64,000 nucleotides of DNA, from the NCBI RefSeq assembly GCF_050942215.1, contig NZ_CP192056.1, positions 930,001 through 994,000 of the forward strand, written 5' to 3'. Made by a program: the position numbers and the translations under genes. The notes below the pieces were generated by a model. It had not been told where the DNA came from, searched no databases, and saw only the letters and a list, made by a program, of their open reading frames with translations. This DNA comes from Sphaerimonospora sp050942215. Lineage in GTDB: Bacteria > Actinomycetota > Actinomycetes > Streptosporangiales > Streptosporangiaceae. The number at the start of each line of letters is the position of its first letter. Within the stretch, counting starts at the first letter, position 1. This document shows, piece after piece, positions 17,939 through 26,486 of this stretch.

Positions 17939-18240
17939 TGGAGAAGATCACCGACCCGCGCGACATCATCGTCAAGCCGATCGTCTCCGAGAAGAGCTAC
18001 GGTCTGATCGACGAGCACAACCAGTACACGTTCCTGGTGCGCAAGGACGCGAACAAGACCCAGGTGAAGATCGCGGTTGAGCAGATCTTCGGGGTCAAGG
18101 TGACCGGCGTGAACACGATCAACCGGCAGGGTAAGCGCAAGCGGACCCGGCACGGCTACGGGCAGCGTCCCAACACCAAGCGTGCGATCGTGAGCCTGGC
18201 TGAGGGCGAGCGTATCGACATCTTCGGTCAGATCGGCTAA
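17938..18240 (+). CDS. rplW: 50S ribosomal protein L23
   Basis: A 100-residue L23 protein at the tunnel exit, the docking site for trigger factor and SRP. Recognised by DIIVKPIVSEKSY near the N-terminus and the loop with GKRKRTRHGYGQRP. Its ATG overlaps the rplD stop. A 91-nt gap separates it from rplB. Confidence 0.96.
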   Translation: MEKITDPRDIIVKPIVSEKSYGLIDEHNQYTFLVRKDANKTQVKIAVEQIFGVKVTGVNTINRQGKRKRTRHGYGQRPNTKRAIVSLAEGERIDIFGQIG

Positions 18241-18331
18241 CGCGGCGGGATCGCCACTTATGTCAGCGCCGGGGGGACCGCCGTGAGGCGGACCCCGACC
18301 GGTACGAACCGACAAAGGATGAACGAAAGAG

Positions 18332-19168
18332 ATGGGCATCCGTAAGTACAAGCCGACGACCCCGGGTCGTCGCGGCGCGAGTGTCTCGGACTTCTCCGAG
18401 CTCACGCGCAGCACCCCGGAGAAGTCGCTGCTTGCCCCGCTGCACAACAAGGGCGGCCGTAACGTGCACGGCCGGGTGACGGCCCGGCACCAGGGAGGCG
18501 GGCACAAGCGCGCCTACCGGATCATCGACTTCCGCCGCCACGACAAGGACGGGATTCCGGCCAAGGTCGCACACATCGAGTACGACCCGAACCGGACGTC
18601 CCGCATCGCGCTGCTCCACTACGCCGACGGCGAGAAGCGGTACATCATCGCGCCGGTCGGTCTCAAGCAGGGGGACCGTGTCGAGAACGGTCCCGGCGCC
18701 GACATCAAGCCGGGCAACTGCCTGCCGCTGCGCAACATCCCCACCGGTACTTTCATCCACGCGGTGGAGCTCCGTCCGGGCGGTGGCGCCAAGCTGGGGC
18801 GCAGCGCCGGTGCGCAGATCCAGCTCCTCGCCAAGGAGGGCAACTACGCCACGCTGCGTATGCCGTCCGGTGAGATGCGCCAGGTCGACGTGCGGTGCCG
18901 CGCCTCGGTGGGCCAGGTCGGCAACACCGAGCAGGCCAACATCAGCATCGGCAAGGCGGGCCGCAACCGGTGGAAGGGCAAGCGCCCCTCGGTCCGCGGT
19001 GTCGCCATGAACCCGGTCGACCACCCGCACGGTGGTGGTGAGGGCAAGACCTCCGGTGGCCGCCACCCGGTGAACCCGAAGGGCAAGCCCGAGGGCCGCA
19101 CCCGTCAGGCGAACAAGGCGAGCGACCGGCTGATCATCCGTCGTCGGAGCAAGAGGAAGAAGCGGTAG
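18332..19168 (+). CDS. rplB: 50S ribosomal protein L2
   Basis: A 278-residue L2 protein needed for subunit association and peptidyl transfer. The C-terminal signature VRGVAMNPVDHPHGGGEGK, with its conserved His near the active centre, is intact. The ATG follows an AAAGGAT/GAAAGA site, and translation begins MGIRKYKPTTPGRR. rpsS follows after 11 nt. Confidence 0.98.
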   Translation: MGIRKYKPTTPGRRGASVSDFSELTRSTPEKSLLAPLHNKGGRNVHGRVTARHQGGGHKRAYRIIDFRRHDKDGIPAKVAHIEYDPNRTSRIALLHYADGEKRYIIAPVGLKQGDRVENGPGADIKPGNCLPLRNIPTGTFIHAVELRPGGGAKLGRSAGAQIQLLAKEGNYATLRMPSGEMRQVDVRCRASVGQVGNTEQANISIGKAGRNRWKGKRPSVRGVAMNPVDHPHGGGEGKTSGGRHPVNPKGKPEGRTRQANKASDRLIIRRRSKRKKR

Positions 19169-19179
19169 GAGCAGCCGAC

Positions 19180-19458
19180 ATGCCACGTAGCCTCAAGAAG
19201 GGCCCCTTCGTGGACGGCCACCTGATCAAGAAGGTGGACGCCCAGAACGAGAAGGGCACCAAGAACGTCATCAAGACGTGGTCGCGGCGTTCCATGATCG
19301 TGCCGGACATGATCGGTCACACGATCGCCGTGCACGACGGCCGCAAGCACGTTCCGGTCTTCATCACCGAGTCGATGATCGGCCACAAGCTCGGAGAGTT
19401 CGCCCCGACGCGGACGTTCCGCAGCCACGTCAAGGAAGACCGCCGCAGCCGGCGGTAA
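19180..19458 (+). CDS. rpsS: 30S ribosomal protein S19
   Basis: A 92-residue S19 protein of the small-subunit head, contacting S13 and the A-site tRNA. It begins MPRSLKKGPFVDGHL, and the motif HKLGEFAPTRTFRSH lies near the C-terminus, both diagnostic. It follows rplB closely and precedes rplV by 33 nt in the S10 operon. Confidence 0.97.
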   Translation: MPRSLKKGPFVDGHLIKKVDAQNEKGTKNVIKTWSRRSMIVPDMIGHTIAVHDGRKHVPVFITESMIGHKLGEFAPTRTFRSHVKEDRRSRR

Positions 19459-19491
19459 GCGCCTTCAAAGCAAGCATTAGAGGAGACAGCG

Positions 19492-19844
19492 ATGGAAGCC
19501 AGGGCACAGGCGCGGTACGCGCGCCACACGCCCCGGAAGGCCCGCCGCGTGGTGGACCTCATTCGCGGGCTGCCCGCTTCGGAGGCGCAGGCCGTGCTGA
19601 AGTTCGCTCCCCAGTCGGCGAGTGAGACGGTTTACAAGGTGCTCTCGAGCGCGATCGCGAACGCGGAGCACAATTTCAAGCTCGACCGGGACACTCTGGT
19701 CGTGAGCCGCGCGTGGGTCGACGAGGGACCGACGCTGAAGCGGTTCCGTCCGCGTGCCCAGGGTCGCGCCTATCGGATCAACAAGAGGACGAGCCACATC
19801 ACGGTGATCGTGGAGTCCCGCGAGCCGAAGGGGAGGACCCGCTA

Positions 19845-19845
<1 letters not shown>
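19492..19845 (+). CDS. rplV: 50S ribosomal protein L22
   Basis: A 117-residue L22 protein lining the exit tunnel. The conserved loop KRFRPRAQGRAYRINKRTSH, site of macrolide-resistance changes in other species, is present without obvious alteration. The ATG follows GAGGAGA. Its TAG stop shares a base with the rpsC GTG start. Confidence 0.97.
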
Positions 19846-20732
<887 letters not shown>

Positions 20733-20734
20733 CC

Positions 20735-21154
20735 ATGCTGATCCCGCGCAGGGTCAAGCACCGCAAGCAGCACCGGCCCGACCGTAGCGGCGCCGCCAAG
20801 GGCGGCACCAGGGTCGCGTTCGGTGAGTTCGGCATTCAGGCGCTTGAGCACGCCTATGTGACGAACCGCCAGATCGAGGCTGCTCGTATCGCCATGACCC
20901 GGCACATCCGCCGTGGCGGAAAGGTCTGGATCAACATCTTCCCGGACCGTCCGCTCACGAAGAAGCCGGCCGAGACCCGGATGGGTTCCGGTAAGGGTTC
21001 GCCGGAGTGGTGGGTCGCCAATGTCAAGCCCGGTCGCGTCATGTTCGAGCTGTCCGGTGTCGCCGAGCCCGTGGCCCGCGAGGCCCTGCGGCGCGCGATG
21101 CACAAGCTCCCGATGAAGTGCCGGTTCGTCAAGCGTGAAGTGGGTGAGGCGTGA
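20735..21154 (+). CDS. rplP: 50S ribosomal protein L16
   Basis: A 139-residue L16 protein that helps position tRNA in the A site. It begins MLIPRRVKHRKQHRPDRSG and contains the motif RRGGKVWINIFPDRP and RMGSGKGSPE, all diagnostic. The ATG is 2 nt after the rpsC stop, and its stop overlaps the rpmC start region. Confidence 0.97.
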   Translation: MLIPRRVKHRKQHRPDRSGAAKGGTRVAFGEFGIQALEHAYVTNRQIEAARIAMTRHIRRGGKVWINIFPDRPLTKKPAETRMGSGKGSPEWWVANVKPGRVMFELSGVAEPVAREALRRAMHKLPMKCRFVKREVGEA

Positions 21155-21390
21155 TGGCTAAGGGTCTGACCGCCGCTGAGCTGCGGGTGGAGGATCAGGA
21201 CGTCCTGGTCCAGAAGCTGAAGGAAGCCAAGGAGGAGCTGTTCAACCTCCGCTTCCAGGCGGCGACCGGCCAGTTGGAGAGCCACGGGCGGCTCCGTGCC
21301 GTCCGCCGCGAGATCGCCCGTATCTACACCGTGATGCGCGAGCGGGAGCTCGGCATCGTCACGGTCGAGAAGGAGTCGAGCGATGGCTGA
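21154..21390 (+). CDS. rpmC: 50S ribosomal protein L29
   Basis: A 78-residue, two-helix L29 protein near the tunnel exit. The ATG at 21154 is preferred over the GTG one codon earlier because it overlaps the rplP TGA in the usual way and yields MAKGLTAAELR. The conserved KEELFNLRFQAATGQLE segment is present. Its 3' end overlaps rpsQ by 8 nt. Confidence 0.96.
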   Translation: MAKGLTAAELRVEDQDVLVQKLKEAKEELFNLRFQAATGQLESHGRLRAVRREIARIYTVMRERELGIVTVEKESSDG

Positions 21391-21685
21391 GACAACCGAG
21401 GTAACCGAGGCGACCGGGACCGGCCGCAAGAGCGCGCGGAACTACCGCAAGACCCGTGAGGGCCTCGTGGTGGGCGACAAGATGGACAAGACCGTCGTCG
21501 TCGCCGTCGAGGACCGCGTCAAGCACCCGCTGTACGGCAAGGTCATCCGCCGGACGACCAAGTACAAGGCCCACGACGAGCAGAACGCTTGCGGCGTCGG
21601 CGACCGCGTCCTCCTGATGGAGACCCGGCCGATGTCCGCCACCAAGCGCTGGCGAGTCGTCGAGATCCTCGAGAAGGCCAAGTAA
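21383..21685 (+). CDS. rpsQ: 30S ribosomal protein S17
   Basis: A 100-residue S17 protein, an early 16S rRNA binder with an OB fold. Recognised by KTVVVAVEDRVKHPLYGKV and YKAHDE; an N-terminal extension of about 20 residues rich in Thr/Glu precedes the core. It overlaps rpmC and is the last gene before a strong hairpin, so it may end the S10 transcription unit. Confidence 0.96.
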   Translation: MAETTEVTEATGTGRKSARNYRKTREGLVVGDKMDKTVVVAVEDRVKHPLYGKVIRRTTKYKAHDEQNACGVGDRVLLMETRPMSATKRWRVVEILEKAK

Positions 21686-21698
21686 CACGAACGCGCCT

Positions 21699-21727
21699 CG
21701 TGGGGGGTGGGCGGACCACCCCCCACG
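21699..21727 (+). terminator. Terminator between S10 and spc gene groups
   Basis: A perfect 12-bp stem (21699-21710 with 21716-21727) with a GCGGA loop follows rpsQ by 14 nt. It divides the S10 genes from rplN onward. The following 155 nt hold a direct repeat GGTCGTACGGC and a small inverted repeat CTCACCC/GGGTGAG but no clear promoter. Confidence 0.65.
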
Positions 21728-21882
21728 ACGGTGTCCAAGGGGTCGGACGGATCACCCGCCCGGCCCGCCCGCGGCAGCGGTCGTACGGCGGTCGTACGGC
21801 TGTCGCCGGGGGAACAAGACCACATCGGTTCCGCCAGGCTCACCCGCGAGGGTGAGAACCGGCGAGACACACAGGAGTTGAC

Positions 21883-22251
21883 GTGATTCAGCAGGAGTCG
21901 CGACTCAAGGTCGCCGACAACACGGGTGCGAAGGAGATTCTCTGCATCCGTGTTCTCGGCGGCTCCGGTCGGCGCTACGCGGGAATCGGCGACGTCATCG
22001 TCGCCACGGTGAAAGACGCCATTCCCGGCGGAGGCGTGAAGAAGGGCGACGTTGTCAAGGCTGTCGTGGTGCGCACCGCCAAGGAGCGCCGCCGCCCCGA
22101 CGGCTCCTACATCCGCTTCGACGAGAACGCGGCGGTCATCATCAAGGACAGCGGTGACCCGAGGGGTACCCGCATCTTCGGGCCCGTTGGCCGGGAGCTG
22201 CGCGACAAGAAGTTCATGCGCATCATCTCGCTCGCCCCGGAGGTGCTGTGA
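21883..22251 (+). CDS. rplN: 50S ribosomal protein L14
   Basis: A 122-residue L14 protein at the subunit interface. It begins MIQQESRLKVADNTGAKE and contains GGGVKKGDVVKAVVVRT, both diagnostic. The GTG start follows CAGGAG with a spacing of 6 nt. Its stop overlaps the rplX ATG. It opens the spc gene group after the hairpin at 21.7 kb. Confidence 0.97.
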   Translation: MIQQESRLKVADNTGAKEILCIRVLGGSGRRYAGIGDVIVATVKDAIPGGGVKKGDVVKAVVVRTAKERRRPDGSYIRFDENAAVIIKDSGDPRGTRIFGPVGRELRDKKFMRIISLAPEVL

Positions 22252-22568
22252 TGCCGAAGCTGCATGTGAAGAAGGGTGACCTCGTCCAGGTCATCGCCGG
22301 CAAGGACAAGGGCGCCAAGGGTCGTGTGATCGCCGCCTACCCGCGCGAGGAGCGTGTGGTGGTCGAGGGCGTCAACATGATCAAGAAGCACTCCAAGGTG
22401 ACCCACCAGACCCCGACCGGTGCCCAGGAGGGCGGCGTCCGGACCATGGAGGCCCCCATCCACGTGAGCAACGTGAAGAAGCTCAAGGACGAGGACAAGG
22501 CCGACAAGCCCGAGGAGAAGGCCGCCGCGAAGAGCGACGCCGCCGACGAGACGGGTGAGGACAACTGA
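22251..22568 (+). CDS. rplX: 50S ribosomal protein L24
   Basis: A 105-residue L24 protein, an assembly initiator. The KOW motif KKGDLVQVIAGKDKGAKG is at residues 6-23. The ATG at 22251 overlaps the rplN TGA. The last 25 or so residues are a low-complexity Lys/Glu/Ala/Asp tail. Its stop overlaps the rplE start. Confidence 0.97.
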   Translation: MPKLHVKKGDLVQVIAGKDKGAKGRVIAAYPREERVVVEGVNMIKKHSKVTHQTPTGAQEGGVRTMEAPIHVSNVKKLKDEDKADKPEEKAAAKSDAADETGEDN

Positions 22569-23137
22569 TGACCGCCACGACTGAAGAACGCGTCATTCCG
22601 CGCCTCAAGCAGCGCTACCGCGAGGAGATCATCGCGAAGCTGCGTGAGGAGTTCGGCATCGAGAACATCATGCAGGTGCCCACGCTCACCAAGATCAAGG
22701 TGAACATGGGCGTCGGCGAGGCCGCTCGCGACTCGAAGCTGATCGAGGGCGCCGTCCGCGACCTCACCGCGATCACCGGCCAGAAGCCCGCTGTCGCCCG
22801 CGCACGCAAGTCCATCGCGCAGTTCAAGCTGCGCGAGGGCATGCCGATCGGCGCGCACGTGACGCTGCGCGGCGACCGCATGTGGGAGTTCCTCGACCGG
22901 CTGCTCTCGCTCGCGCTGCCCCGCATCCGGGACTTCCGCGGTCTGTCGCCGAAGCAGTTCGACGGCAACGGCAACTACACGTTCGGGCTCACCGAGCAGG
23001 TCATGTTCCACGAGGTCGACCAGGACAAGGTCGACCGGCAGCGGGGCATGGACATCACGGTCGTGACCACCGCGAAGAACGACGAGCAGGGCCGGGCGCT
23101 GCTGAGGCACCTCGGCTTCCCGTTCAAGGAAGCGTAA
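22568..23137 (+). CDS. rplE: 50S ribosomal protein L5
   Basis: A 189-residue L5 protein that binds 5S rRNA and contacts P-site tRNA. Diagnostic segments are KIKVNMGVGEAARD, GQKPAVARARKSIAQFKLR and RDFRGLSPKQFDGNGNYTFG. Its ATG overlaps the rplX stop (TGATG), and rpsZ follows after 13 nt. Confidence 0.98.
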   Translation: MTATTEERVIPRLKQRYREEIIAKLREEFGIENIMQVPTLTKIKVNMGVGEAARDSKLIEGAVRDLTAITGQKPAVARARKSIAQFKLREGMPIGAHVTLRGDRMWEFLDRLLSLALPRIRDFRGLSPKQFDGNGNYTFGLTEQVMFHEVDQDKVDRQRGMDITVVTTAKNDEQGRALLRHLGFPFKEA

Positions 23138-23150
23138 GGGAGACCTGATC

Positions 23151-23336
23151 ATGGCGAAGACGTCGCTGAAGGTCAAGGCAGCGCGCAAGCAGAAGTTCCA
23201 GGTCCGGGCGTACACTCGGTGCTCCCGCTGTGGCCGGCCTCGCGCTGTCTACCGTAAGTTCGGGCTGTGCCGCGTGTGCTTCCGCGAGATGGCGCACCGC
23301 GGCGAGCTGCCCGGCATCACCAAGTCGAGCTGGTGA
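23151..23336 (+). CDS. rpsZ: 30S ribosomal protein S14, zinc-binding type Z
   Basis: A 61-residue S14 protein of the short zinc-binding form. Cys24, Cys27, Cys40 and Cys43 make the two CxxC pairs. Actinomycetes commonly keep a second, cysteine-free S14 elsewhere under zinc control; none is in this window. Two strong hairpins and a tandem repeat follow immediately, before rpsH. Confidence 0.97.
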   Translation: MAKTSLKVKAARKQKFQVRAYTRCSRCGRPRAVYRKFGLCRVCFREMAHRGELPGITKSSW

Positions 23337-23343
23337 CATCTCG

Positions 23344-23367
23344 CTGACATCCCGCCCGGGATGTCAG
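23344..23367 (+). terminator. Hairpin directly after rpsZ
   Basis: CTGACATCCC (23344-23353) pairs perfectly with GGGATGTCAG (23358-23367) around a GCCC loop, 8 nt after the rpsZ stop codon. It could terminate or attenuate the spc transcript, or stabilise the upstream message. Confidence 0.55.
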
Positions 23368-23490
23368 TGGTCCTTCTGAGGGCCCCGTGAGGGGCTTCCA
23401 GGGAAGGCGGGGGCCTCGCTCCCGCCTGGGATGTCAGTTGTCCTCCCGAAGGCCCTGAGGGGCTTCCGGGAGGAGGCGGGGGCCAGCCCC
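23351..23490 (+). repeat. Tandem 70-bp imperfect repeat, hairpin-forming
   Basis: Two head-to-tail copies, 23351-23420 and 23421-23490, share CCCGCC-GGGATGTCAGT and TGAGGGGCTTCC and the G-rich end GGCGGGGGCC. Each copy can fold: in the second, TCCTCCCG pairs with CGGGAGGA around an inner GCCC/GGGGC helix. The array fills much of a 291-nt gap between rpsZ and rpsH in an otherwise tight operon; the remaining part of the gap (23491-23627) shows nothing recognisable. Confidence 0.75.
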
Positions 23491-23627
23491 CCGTAGGAAG
23501 TCATAACCAACCGGGCGCTGTCATCAGCGTCCACGACCACACCGAAGGTCCGCGCGTATCGAGGTCCGCCTCTCGTTGAGGGGCGGCGAGACCAGGGCGG
23601 AAACCGCGGTGAGGAGGGCCACCGGCC

Positions 23628-24026
23628 ATGACGATGACCGACCCGATCGCAGACATGCTGACGCGTCTGCGCAACGCGAACTCGGCCTATCACGACACCG
23701 TGAGCATGCCCTACTCCAAGATCAAGGCGCACATCGCCGAGATCCTGCAGCAGGAGGGCTACATCCAGGCCTGGAACGTGGAAGACGCCAAAGTCGGCAA
23801 GAACCTCGTGGTGGAGCTCAAGTTCGGGCCCAGCCGCGAGCGCGCGATCGCGGGCCTGCGCCGGGTGTCGAAGCCCGGTCTGCGGGTCTATGCAAGGAAG
23901 GACAACCTGCCCCGAGTTCTGGGCGGGCTGGGCGTCGCGATCATTTCGACGTCCAGCGGCCTGATGACCGACAGGCAGGCCGGCAAGCGTGGAGTGGGCG
24001 GGGAAGTCCTCGCCTACGTCTGGTAG
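23628..24026 (+). CDS. rpsH: 30S ribosomal protein S8
   Basis: A 132-residue S8 protein, a central-domain 16S rRNA binder. It carries DPIADMLTRLRNAN near the start and the C-terminal signature VAIISTSSGLMTDRQA. An ATG at 23634 two codons in would give the more usual MTDPIADML; the first ATG has the better placed GAGGAGGG site. It is separated from rpsZ by the repeat array. Confidence 0.97.
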   Translation: MTMTDPIADMLTRLRNANSAYHDTVSMPYSKIKAHIAEILQQEGYIQAWNVEDAKVGKNLVVELKFGPSRERAIAGLRRVSKPGLRVYARKDNLPRVLGGLGVAIISTSSGLMTDRQAGKRGVGGEVLAYVW

Positions 24027-24045
24027 CGAGGGGAGGAACCACAGC

Positions 24046-24588
24046 ATGTCGAGAATCGGACGGCTGCCCATCCCCGTACCGTCGGGTGTCGAGGTCACGA
24101 TCAACGGCCGGGATGTCCAGGTCAAGGGGCCCAAGGGCACGCTCGCTCACACCGTCGCCGAACCGATCGAGGTCGCCAGGGCGGAGGATGGCACCATCGC
24201 CATCTCACGCCCGAACGACGAGAACAAGGTGCGTGCGCTTCACGGGCTGTCCCGGACGCTCATCGCCAACATGGTGACGGGCGTGACGCAGGGATACACG
24301 AAAACGCTGGAGATCGTCGGCGTGGGTTACCGCGTCCAGGCCAAGGGCCCGACCCAGCTCGAGTTCGCGCTGGGCTTCAGTCACCCGGTGGTCGTGCACG
24401 CCCCCGAGGGCGTCACCTTCCGCGTCGAGAAGCCGACGCTGTTCCACGTGGACGGCATCGACAAGCAGAAGGTCGGCGAGGTCGCCGCGAACATCAGGAA
24501 GCTGCGCAAGCCCGACCCGTACAAGGGCAAGGGCGTGCGCTACCAGGGCGAAGTTATCCGCCGCAAGGTCGGAAAGGCTGGTAAGTAG
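24046..24588 (+). CDS. rplF: 50S ribosomal protein L6
   Basis: A 180-residue L6 protein near the factor-binding site. The ATG at 24046 follows GGGGAGGA and gives MSRIGRLPIPVPSGVEV, the family start. The C-terminal signature PDPYKGKGVRYQGE is present. rplR follows after 2 nt. Confidence 0.97.
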   Translation: MSRIGRLPIPVPSGVEVTINGRDVQVKGPKGTLAHTVAEPIEVARAEDGTIAISRPNDENKVRALHGLSRTLIANMVTGVTQGYTKTLEIVGVGYRVQAKGPTQLEFALGFSHPVVVHAPEGVTFRVEKPTLFHVDGIDKQKVGEVAANIRKLRKPDPYKGKGVRYQGEVIRRKVGKAGK

Positions 24589-24590
24589 GC

Positions 24591-24974
24591 ATGGCTGGGA
24601 AGACTGCGTTCGGCAAGCACACGGCCGCCCGCGTCGTCTCGCGGGCCCGCCGGCACCGTCGCGTCCGCAAGAAGGTCGTCGGCACAGAGCAGCGTCCGCG
24701 TCTGGTCGTCAACCGGTCGGCGCGGCACCTGTTCGTGCAGATCGTCGACGACACCAGGGGCCACACGCTGGTGAGCGCGTCCACCATGGACGCATCGCTG
24801 CGCGGCGCTGAGGGCGACAAGACCGACAAGGCGAAGAAGGTCGGCGAGCTTCTCGCTCAGCGGGCCAAGACCGCCGGGATCACCGCTGTCGTTTTCGACC
24901 GCGGTGGCAACCGCTACGCGGGGCGCATCGCCGCCCTCGCGGACAGCGCCCGTGAAGGCGGGCTGGAGTTCTGA
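24591..24974 (+). CDS. rplR: 50S ribosomal protein L18
   Basis: A 127-residue L18 protein binding 5S rRNA. Conserved parts are RRHRRVRKKVVGTEQRPRL, VNRSARHLFVQIVDD and the C-terminal VVFDRGGNRYAGRIAALAD. It directly follows rplF, and rpsE comes after 43 nt. Confidence 0.97.
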   Translation: MAGKTAFGKHTAARVVSRARRHRRVRKKVVGTEQRPRLVVNRSARHLFVQIVDDTRGHTLVSASTMDASLRGAEGDKTDKAKKVGELLAQRAKTAGITAVVFDRGGNRYAGRIAALADSAREGGLEF

Positions 24975-25017
24975 TGATCCCGGCCCGTGACATGAGCAAC
25001 GAGAAGAGGAACCACTG

Positions 25018-25650
25018 ATGGCTGCAGCTCCGCGTCGCGGCGCAGGCGGCGGTGGCGAGCGGCGGGACCGTCGTGACGATCGCCGCGGCGGCGCCGCCGA
25101 CAAGGGCGTCTCGTACATCGAGCGCGTCGTAAAGATCAACCGAGTGGCCAAGGTCGTCAAGGGCGGCCGGCGCTTCAGCTTCACCGCGCTGGTCGTCGTC
25201 GGCGACGGCAACGGCATGGTCGGGGTCGGGTACGGCAAGGCCAAGGAGGTGCCCGCCGCGATCGCCAAGGGCGTCGAGGAGGCCAAGAAGCACTTCTTCA
25301 AGGTGCCCCGCATCCAGGGCACGATCCCGCACACCGTGCAGGGTGAGGAGGCCGCCGGCGTCGTCCTGCTGCGTCCGGCCTCTCCCGGTACCGGTGTGAT
25401 CGCGGGTGGCCCGGTGCGTGCGGTCCTGGAGGCCGCCGGGATCCACGACGTGCTGTCGAAGTCGCTCGGCTCCCAGAACCCGATCAACATCGTCCACGCC
25501 ACCGTGCGGGCTCTGAAGGACCTCAACAGGCCCGAGGAGATCGCCGCCCGCCGTGGGCTGCCGATCGAGGACGTCGCCCCCAAGGCGATGCTCAAGGCGC
25601 GTGCGGAGGGTCTCGCCGAGGCCGCCGCCGCGGCGAAGGCGGTGAGCTGA
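25018..25650 (+). CDS. rpsE: 30S ribosomal protein S5
   Basis: A 210-residue S5 protein that acts in decoding accuracy. The double-stranded RNA-binding-like domain begins near residue 34 (YIERVVKINRVAKVVKGGRR), preceded by an Arg/Gly/Asp-rich extension of about 30 residues. The motif VVVGDGNGMVGVGYGKAKEV and the C-terminal SLGSQNPINIVHAT are intact. The ATG lies after an AGAGGA site. rpmD follows after 2 nt. Confidence 0.97.
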   Translation: MAAAPRRGAGGGGERRDRRDDRRGGAADKGVSYIERVVKINRVAKVVKGGRRFSFTALVVVGDGNGMVGVGYGKAKEVPAAIAKGVEEAKKHFFKVPRIQGTIPHTVQGEEAAGVVLLRPASPGTGVIAGGPVRAVLEAAGIHDVLSKSLGSQNPINIVHATVRALKDLNRPEEIAARRGLPIEDVAPKAMLKARAEGLAEAAAAAKAVS

Positions 25651-25652
25651 CG

Positions 25653-25835
25653 ATGGCCCGACTGAAGATCACCCAGCTCCGGTCGAAGATCGGTGGCAAG
25701 CAGAACCAGCGTGACTCGCTGCGCTCGCTGGGCCTGAAGCGGATCGGCGACGTCGTCATCAAGGAGGACCGCCCGGAGATCCGGGGCATGGTCGCCGTGG
25801 TGACGCACCTCGTCCACGTCGAAGAGGTCGATTAG
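25653..25835 (+). CDS. rpmD: 50S ribosomal protein L30
   Basis: A 60-residue L30 protein. MARLKITQLRSKIG at the start and RSLGLKRIGD in the middle are diagnostic. It sits between rpsE and rplO with 2-nt gaps on both sides, as in the standard spc operon. Confidence 0.96.
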   Translation: MARLKITQLRSKIGGKQNQRDSLRSLGLKRIGDVVIKEDRPEIRGMVAVVTHLVHVEEVD

Positions 25836-25837
25836 CC

Positions 25838-26293
25838 ATGACTGAAAACGCTCCGCTTAAGATTCATGACCTCCGTCCCGCCCCCGGTGCCAACAAGGCC
25901 AAGGTCCGCAAGGGCCGCGGCGAGGCTTCCAAGGGCAAGACGGCAGGTCGCGGAACCAAGGGCACCAAGGCCCGCAAGACCGTCGCCCTCGGCTTCGAGG
26001 GTGGCCAGATTCCCCTCCAGCGGCGGCTGCCGAAGCTGAAGGGCTTCTCCAACGCGCTGTTCAAGACGACCTATCAGGTCGTCAACCTGGACAGACTCGG
26101 TGAGCTGTTCCCGGCAGGCGGGACCGTGACCCTGGACGACCTGGTCGCCAAGGGCGCGGTGCGCAAGAACCAGCCCGTCAAGGTGCTGGGAACCGGGGAG
26201 ATCTCTGTGGCGTTGAACGTGCAGGCGCACGCCTTCTCGGCCACGGCCAAGGAGAAGATCACCGCTGCCGGTGGTTCGACTTCCGAGCTCTAG
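25838..26293 (+). CDS. rplO: 50S ribosomal protein L15
   Basis: A 151-residue L15 protein, a late assembly protein. The Gly/Lys-rich N-terminal part (KVRKGRGEASKGKTAGRGTK) and the motif GFEGGQIPLQRRLPK are diagnostic. It is the last ribosomal gene before a hairpin and secY. Confidence 0.97.
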   Translation: MTENAPLKIHDLRPAPGANKAKVRKGRGEASKGKTAGRGTKGTKARKTVALGFEGGQIPLQRRLPKLKGFSNALFKTTYQVVNLDRLGELFPAGGTVTLDDLVAKGAVRKNQPVKVLGTGEISVALNVQAHAFSATAKEKITAAGGSTSEL

Positions 26294-26321
26294 AAGCGAG
26301 GTCTGGCCGGGATGTGCACGA

Positions 26322-26352
26322 GGCGCGGAGGTTCGTTATGAGCCTCCGCGCC
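26322..26352 (+). terminator. Terminator after rplO
   Basis: GGCGCGGAGG (26322-26331) pairs with CCTCCGCGCC (26343-26352), 28 nt after the rplO stop. It separates the spc ribosomal genes from secY. The following 134 nt to secY have only weak promoter candidates (for example TTCGAC-16-TAGAAA at 26395-26422). Confidence 0.6.
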
Positions 26353-26486
26353 CGTAGTGCGTTAGAGTTCGCAGGGCAGTTAGTTGACTCACTGTTCGAC
26401 CCAGCTTGTTGGCAAGTAGAAATGTCGATGGTCGCCCCCCAGCCCATCGCCGACCATTACCGCGTCACTGGCGCGCAGGAGGGACC

